This document shows, in pieces, positions 15,005 to 19,043 of a stretch of DNA of 19,043 nucleotides. Each line of letters opens with the position of its first letter. The first letter of the stretch is position 1. This DNA is from JAEUUM01 sp038326165 (GTDB taxonomy: Bacteria > Bacteroidota > Bacteroidia > Chitinophagales > Saprospiraceae): contig JBBQJT010000058.1 of assembly GCA_038326165.1 (NCBI GenBank), positions 1 to 19,043 of the forward strand. Reading direction: 5' to 3'. Under the pieces are notes generated by a model that made no database searches, was not told where the DNA came from, and saw nothing but the letters and a program-made list of their open reading frames with translations. The position numbers were made by a program, and so were the translations under genes.

Positions 15005-17131
15005 TTATCCAAGAAATAATCTGATTGTTTGATTGCTTCGGACAAGAGTACCTGGACTTATGCTTTGTTTTCTTATTCTTCCACAACCTAAAAATTGCAC
15101 TTTTATACCCAGATTTTCAAGAAGATATGAAGCGTCTCTTGCACCCATTCCTACCACATTCGGAATTTTACCCTTAGGCATTTGCTTCTCAATTAGGGTG
15201 AATTTGTTGTCTGATTTTTTAATTTTACTCCATTCGCCACGGCTTTCGTAGTTGAAGGGAATATTTAACTCTTTGAATATAATGCTATAATCGGACTGGA
15301 TTCCAGCTGTCGCATAGTTCATTGGAAGTTTATTTTTTGACTCAGTTTCGTTGTATGCAAAATGTTGGTCGTACATTCTACTGAATATTCGATCCGATAT
15401 TTTGCGAAAAACTGGACCAGCAACTGAAGCTCCAAAATATCCATTTTGACGGGGTTCGGACACGACAACTATTATCGAATACATTGGATTATCCGCAGGA
15501 AAATACCCTACAAAACTGGAGCGGTGACCAAATTTTTCGTCTACATTGAGTTTAGAATAATTCAGTTGTGCAGTGCCCGTTTTACCAGCTATTTTGTATT
15601 GTTTGGTTTGTAAATTTGAAGCCGTTCCACCAGTGTCAACGACAGCCTCCAGCAATTCTCGACACATACGTATTGTCTTTCTGGAGGCCAATCGTTTCTT
15701 CAAAACCGTAGGTTCGTAACTTTTGATGACATCACTGTCGTCATGTTTGCGAATCTCGGAAACAAGGTAGGGTTTCATGATTTTGCCGTCGTTGGCGACA
15801 GCATTGTAAAAGGTAAGGAGTTGTATAGGTGTAATTGCTAGTTCATATCCAATAGACATCCAAGGCAGTGTAGTACCACTCCAGAAATCTTTAACGCTGT
15901 AAGCTTCTTTGATTATTGGTTTTGCTTCACCTACAATATCAAAGCCCAAAGTTTCATTCAATCTAAAATCCTTTAATTTTTGAATGAATTTGCCTGCATC
16001 ATGCTTGTCATCATAGTGCTTTTTGACCAATCTGGCTATTGCTACATTGGAAGACATAGCGAAGGCTTTCAGCAACGTAGTAGAATCAATATTGTGAGGA
16101 TGTGAATCTTCCATTATTCGATCCACGATTTTCCATTTTCCTCTGCTCAACACGACAGTATCTTTTACACTTTCTATGTATCCATCCTCCATCATTGCCA
16201 TTACAGATGCAAGTTTGAAAGTAGATCCAGGTTCCAGTGCATTGGTGATTGCGTAGTTGAGATTTTCAACATATTCACCATTTTCTTTGTCCAGATTGAC
16301 GAGTGCTCTTATTTTGCCGGTCTTTACTTCCATAACGATTGCACAGCCATATTGAGCATTGTGATGCGACAGTGCATCGTATAGTTCGGCGTGGGCAATA
16401 TCCTGGATATTTTCATCTAAGGTGGTTATCAGGTCACTTCCGTTTATTGGAGTTACATGTGCAACTTCTTCAACTGGAACCCATTGGCCTCCCTGTATTT
16501 TTTGAACCAATCTTTGGCCTTGCTCCCCACTTAAAAAATTATTAAAAGCACCTTCAAGACCAACCCCTTGCATTCCAGTTTTGTAGTAACCGATAGTTCT
16601 TTTGGCAAGTGAACCATAAGGCAATGTCCTTTTGGACTTCAGTAGGTTAATTAAACCGCCAACATTTCTGCCTTCTCGGAATAAAGGGAATTTTTTGATT
16701 TTTTCCAATGACTCATAAGGTACATTATCAGCCACTAGGAAATATCTTTCCTTAGTGACACGAGCAGTAATTAGTTTGTTTTTCCAATAGGATGCTGCAT
16801 AATGCGGCCTGATGGTTTTGGACAAACACAATGACAATGAATCAATGTTGTTATGGAATATATTGTCACCCATTGCTTTACAGCCCAAATCCATTCTTAA
16901 TTCATAATAAGGGAGTGAGGTAGCAAGAATGGCACCTGACTCTGTTAGGATATTTCCACGCTCTGCATCGACATTTTGCATGTCAAAGGTCTTGTCTTGA
17001 CCTTGTTTTACCCATTTTGCGCGCTGAAAAACAGCAACTTGAACCAATCTACCCAGAATAAGAGTTGCTGCCACTACAATTACTGCGGTAACAATATAAA
17101 CTCTTGACAACAACTCATTCCTGGCATTCAT
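15005..17131 (-). CDS. ftsI: FtsI/PBP3-type septal transpeptidase with C-terminal PASTA domain
   Basis: FtsI is a bitopic class B penicillin-binding protein that cross-links septal peptidoglycan as the partner of FtsW. In its 708 residues one membrane segment (about 11-30) is followed by the PBP dimer domain (about 55-225, with ERGNILTESGAILA). The transpeptidase domain has the nucleophile motif STFK (303-306), SSN (360-362) and KTGT (517-520). Residues about 651-708, from MPKGKIPNVVGMGARDA, form one PASTA domain joined by a polar linker (about 590-650). The protein is longer than E. coli FtsI (588 residues), mainly through this linker and the PASTA domain. The dcw position between ftsL and murE identifies it as the division enzyme. 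It starts 13 bp after ftsL. Confidence 0.95.
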   Translation of the reverse strand: MNARNELLSRVYIVTAVIVVAATLILGRLVQVAVFQRAKWVKQGQDKTFDMQNVDAERGNILTESGAILATSLPYYELRMDLGCKAMGDNIFHNNIDSLSLCLSKTIRPHYAASYWKNKLITARVTKERYFLVADNVPYESLEKIKKFPLFREGRNVGGLINLLKSKRTLPYGSLAKRTIGYYKTGMQGVGLEGAFNNFLSGEQGQRLVQKIQGGQWVPVEEVAHVTPINGSDLITTLDENIQDIAHAELYDALSHHNAQYGCAIVMEVKTGKIRALVNLDKENGEYVENLNYAITNALEPGSTFKLASVMAMMEDGYIESVKDTVVLSRGKWKIVDRIMEDSHPHNIDSTTLLKAFAMSSNVAIARLVKKHYDDKHDAGKFIQKLKDFRLNETLGFDIVGEAKPIIKEAYSVKDFWSGTTLPWMSIGYELAITPIQLLTFYNAVANDGKIMKPYLVSEIRKHDDSDVIKSYEPTVLKKRLASRKTIRMCRELLEAVVDTGGTASNLQTKQYKIAGKTGTAQLNYSKLNVDEKFGHRSSFVGYFPADNPMYSIIVVVSEPRQNGYFGASVAGPVFRKISDRIFSRMYDQHFAYNETESKNKLPMNYATAGIQSDYSIIFKELNIPFNYESRGEWSKIKKSDNKFTLIEKQMPKGKIPNVVGMGARDASYLLENLGIKVQFLGCGRIRKQSISPGTLVRSNQTIRLFLG

Positions 17132-17144
17132 GGTTATAATCGTG

Positions 17145-17450
17145 TTATGGGATTACAATTGTTTTCGGGACTGTCTTGCTCACTTCTAAATTCAGTGGCT
17201 CAACGCGTTTTGCTATTTGAGATTCTTTAGCTTCTGATAGGTTATTTGCTTGAATTGATATTAGGTTCCAACGACTTTCCTTCAGCTCTTTTTCCAATTT
17301 CTGGATCTTAGAGATCTTTGATTGCGCGATATATCCATTTGCTATATTGATCAAAAACATTGCAGAAATCAAGATCATAATGGGTAAATGGCTGAAGATG
17401 TCTTCAGGATGTATTCTAGCCCAACGCATGATGGATTTCATTTTCAACAT
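17145..17450 (-). CDS. ftsL: FtsL-like cell division protein
   Basis: This small bitopic protein of 101 residues has a basic, Trp-containing N-terminus (MRWARIHPED). A single membrane segment spans about 23-40 (PIMILISAMFLINIANGY). An amphipathic coiled coil with Lys/Glu-rich heptads follows (about 44-68, around KISKIQKLEKELKESRWNL). By family knowledge FtsL forms a complex with FtsQ and DivIC/FtsB that activates FtsW-FtsI. Sequence similarity to E. coli FtsL is negligible. The call rests on size, topology, coiled coil and position between rsmH and ftsI, where the divergent Bacteroidota FtsL is found. ATG at 17450 lies 16 bp after rsmH; later Met codons (residues 4 and 8) are possible starts. 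Confidence 0.82.
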   Translation of the reverse strand: MLKMKSIMRWARIHPEDIFSHLPIMILISAMFLINIANGYIAQSKISKIQKLEKELKESRWNLISIQANNLSEAKESQIAKRVEPLNLEVSKTVPKTIVIP

Positions 17451-17466
17451 AATTACTCGCTCTTTT

Positions 17467-18375
17467 TTAGTTCTTTTGTGCTATCCGGAGCAGGGCACTG
17501 CCTGCTCGTGGATTGCGTTTCAGTTCGTCAGCCTTAGGGCTAATCGGTTTTTTGTTTATTAAGGTAAACGGCCTTGTGATATGTCCAAATTCATTTTTTT
17601 GATGAATCCCTGATGTGTTGCCAGTTTTGAAGTAGTTTTTTACGAGCCTGTCTTCAAGTGAATGATAACTCATAATAACACATCTTCCATTTGGCTCAAG
17701 CAGAGAACCACATTGTTCCAAAAATTCCTTGAGTGCTCCAAGTTCGTCATTGACTTCAATCCTTAAGGCTTGAAATAATTGTGAAAGGTATCTCATTCGT
17801 TCACCCATAATATAAGGTTCAATAACGCTCAAAAAGGTTTTGGTTCCAACAATGGATTTAACCGATCGAGCTTGAACTATCGCTTGGGCAAGTGTTTTGG
17901 AATTTCGGATTTCACCATACTGGCTAAAAATCAATTGAAGTTGGTCAGCGGTGTATTTGCTGATTATTTTTGCGGCAGTCAGTTCCTGTAATTGATGCAT
18001 TCTCATGTCAAGAATTACATCAGAGCGATAGGAAAAACCTCTGCTCATGTCATCTAACTGATGTGAAGAAACGCCAAGATCTGCTAAAATTCCGTTCACG
18101 GACTTGATCCCATGAAGGCGCATAAACTTTTGAATAAGCCTAAAATTGGCTTGAATCAAAGTAAATCGCGAATCACTGAGGGTGTTGCCCAAAGCATCTT
18201 CATCTTGATCAAAGGCAAAAAGCTTTCCATCAGACGATAATTTGCTGAGGATGGCCTTGGAATGTCCTCCACCACCAAAAGTAACGTCCAGATAAACTCC
18301 ATCGGATTGGATGTCCAAAGCATCAATGCACTCATCCAGCATAACAGCTTGGTGGTAATTTGAATGATCACTCAT
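17467..18375 (-). CDS. rsmH: 16S rRNA (cytosine(1402)-N(4))-methyltransferase RsmH
   Basis: RsmH (MraW) N4-methylates C1402 in the decoding centre of 16S rRNA using S-adenosylmethionine. With ATG at 18375 it has 302 residues, the family length. Motifs are the N-terminal HQAVMLDE, the SAM loop DVTFGGGGHS (30-39), ADLGVSSHQLD (98-108), FSYRSDVILDMRM (114-126), SYHSLEDRLVKNYF (236-249) and the C-terminal NPRAGSALLR. After MRM the residue is His where I expect Asp or Asn. An upstream GTG at 18384 would add three residues; the ATG is preferred because it needs only an 8-bp overlap with mraZ. The overlap implies coupled translation with mraZ. Confidence 0.95.
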   Translation of the reverse strand: MSDHSNYHQAVMLDECIDALDIQSDGVYLDVTFGGGGHSKAILSKLSSDGKLFAFDQDEDALGNTLSDSRFTLIQANFRLIQKFMRLHGIKSVNGILADLGVSSHQLDDMSRGFSYRSDVILDMRMHQLQELTAAKIISKYTADQLQLIFSQYGEIRNSKTLAQAIVQARSVKSIVGTKTFLSVIEPYIMGERMRYLSQLFQALRIEVNDELGALKEFLEQCGSLLEPNGRCVIMSYHSLEDRLVKNYFKTGNTSGIHQKNEFGHITRPFTLINKKPISPKADELKRNPRAGSALLRIAQKN

Positions 18376-18820
18376 TGTTGTCACCCATCACCTGCTCTGC
18401 CAAACCAGAATAAATATCACTGTCTTCAATTATCAGATTGTTGTAACGCTCAGGATCCCAAACTTCAATGTATTCGTTGTAAGCAGAAAGTATGATGTCT
18501 TTCTGAATTCCAGCGTATTCAAGTAAGGATTTAGGCAGCAATACACGCTCTGAAGAATCAGTAATCAATTCTGTGGCTCCGCGAAAGAAGTATCGAACGA
18601 AATCTCGCTTCTTCTTTTCAAATGTATTCAATTGATTCACCTTTCGGGTGATTTTATCCCAAACATTTTTAGGATAAAGACTCAAGCAAGAATCGAGGCC
18701 GCGGTTGATGACAAAGTCATAGTTTGGCCGTTCACCCAATTGACGCAATAGAGCGGTAGGGAGCCTTATGCGCCCTTTGTCGTCGATACGACACTGATAT
18801 TCACCGATCAATTGACTCAT
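18368..18820 (-). CDS. mraZ: Transcriptional regulator MraZ
   Basis: MraZ is a DNA-binding protein of the SpoVT-AbrB/swapped-hairpin class, forming ring-shaped oligomers. In E. coli it represses its own dcw promoter. The 150 residues contain two tandem AbrB-like repeats: one near residues 6-50 (YQCRIDDKGRIRLPTALLRQL) and one near 83-126 (ATELITDSSERVLLPKSLLE). Both have the conserved basic/turn/LP core. It is the first gene of the cluster. An AAGGA sequence lies 8 nt before the ATG, a Shine-Dalgarno-like site that is uncommon in this phylum. Repeated GTGG boxes in the leader 47 nt and more upstream are candidate targets. Its end overlaps rsmH. Confidence 0.95.
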   Translation of the reverse strand: MSQLIGEYQCRIDDKGRIRLPTALLRQLGERPNYDFVINRGLDSCLSLYPKNVWDKITRKVNQLNTFEKKKRDFVRYFFRGATELITDSSERVLLPKSLLEYAGIQKDIILSAYNEYIEVWDPERYNNLIIEDSDIYSGLAEQVMGDNNE

Positions 18821-18865
18821 TTAGATATTCCTTACGATTAAATCTGATGCGAAGTTACAAATTGT

Positions 18866-18883
18866 CTCCACATTTTACCACAA
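18866..18883 (-). promoter_or_regulatory. Candidate proximal MraZ operator (GTGG direct repeat)
   Basis: On the minus strand GTGGT (18881-18877) and GTGGA (18871-18867) lie exactly 10 bp apart, about 47-60 bp upstream of the mraZ ATG. Known MraZ sites are short G-rich direct repeats with one copy per helical turn: TGGGN repeats in E. coli and AAAGTG-type repeats in Mycoplasma. A third, clear copy is absent here. A weak Bacteroidota-type promoter can be drawn across it, with CTTG at 18884-18881 and ACAATTTG at 18865-18858. The -7 element matches poorly and the spacing is short, so the promoter is tentative. Confidence 0.4.
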
Positions 18884-19017
18884 GAGGGTCATTATTTTTG
18901 TAAATTATTGTAAAATATCCACTTTCGATAAAGGATAGCTTCAAGTTTAATTTTATCAATCTTTAATAATATATTGTAAATCAATATTTTAAGTATTTTT
19001 ATAAAATAAGTTATTTT

Positions 19018-19035
19018 GGTGGAGATAAGTGGACA
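19018..19035 (+). promoter_or_regulatory. Candidate distal MraZ-like box, opposite orientation
   Basis: On the plus strand GTGGA occurs at 19019-19023 and again at 19029-19033, with the same 10-bp period and the same core as the box near mraZ but in the other orientation. It lies about 200 bp upstream of mraZ at the window edge. It could be a second, looping site for MraZ or belong to a divergent gene outside the window. A single further GTGGA lies on the minus strand at 18922-18918. Confidence 0.3.
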
Positions 19036-19043
19036 TTATTTTG

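Noticed and set aside
18376..18384. GTG at 18384 as the rsmH start
   Set aside because: An ATG three codons later gives the usual N-terminus with less overlap of mraZ. The GTG cannot be excluded.
18866..19035. TGTGG-containing sites as DnaA boxes of a replication origin
   Set aside because: Each differs from the TGTGGATAA consensus at two or more positions, and there is no dnaA or other origin gene. The exact 10-bp pairing fits MraZ sites better.
18840..19043. A small gene in the AT-rich leader upstream of mraZ
   Set aside because: I see no convincing coding frame. The stretch holds the GTGG boxes and a short AT-rich inverted repeat (ATATTG, 5 nt, CAATAT at 18971-18987) but nothing gene-like.

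Overview
The window is the division and cell-wall (dcw) cluster of a member of the Bacteroidota, read almost entirely from the minus strand. The phylum call rests on four things seen here. A type IX secretion (T9SS) C-terminal sorting domain closes the protein at the left edge. The gene order is the usual Bacteroidota dcw order: mraZ, rsmH, ftsL, ftsI, murE, mraY, murD, ftsW, murG, murC, ftsQ, ftsA, ftsZ, with no murF or ddl. The FtsL is of the short, divergent Bacteroidota type. Shine-Dalgarno sequences are mostly absent and the DNA is AT-rich. The Cys-rich, GCDS-containing modules of the left-edge protein resemble surface proteins of Saprospiraceae-like bacteria, but that finer placement is inference.

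Layout, left to right. Positions 1-1385 (+) hold the 3' end of a large secreted T9SS cargo protein. Positions 1393-3186 (-) hold an exported right-handed beta-helix protein that converges on it. A strong intrinsic terminator (3303-3336, -) closes the dcw operon just after ftsZ. From 3361 to 18820 (-) run thirteen dcw genes with short gaps or stop/start overlaps. From 18821 to 19043 lies an AT-rich leader upstream of mraZ, with 10-bp-spaced GTGG repeats that are candidate MraZ operators. No gene-free stretch exceeds 300 bases, and I see no RNA gene, CRISPR array, insertion sequence or phage gene.

How the genes work together. MurC, MurE and MurD build the UDP-MurNAc peptide. MurE carries the DNPR motif for meso-diaminopimelate. 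MraY and MurG make lipid I and lipid II. FtsW and FtsI polymerise and cross-link septal peptidoglycan. FtsQ and FtsL link these enzymes to the FtsZ ring, which FtsA anchors to the membrane. MraZ and RsmH are the conserved leading regulator and the 16S rRNA methyltransferase.

The most unusual spot is the murE-mraY junction (13388-13510). The only sizeable spacer inside the synthesis half of the operon is exactly filled by an uninterrupted 40-codon frame. That frame starts in an ATGA overlap with the murE stop and ends in a TGATG overlap with the mraY start. The same spacer can fold into a 46-nt hairpin with about 20 base pairs, directly followed by a second, 7-bp hairpin just before mraY. It may be a translated bridge or leader controlling mraY, or a palindromic element that happens to keep a frame open. 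I know of no described counterpart.
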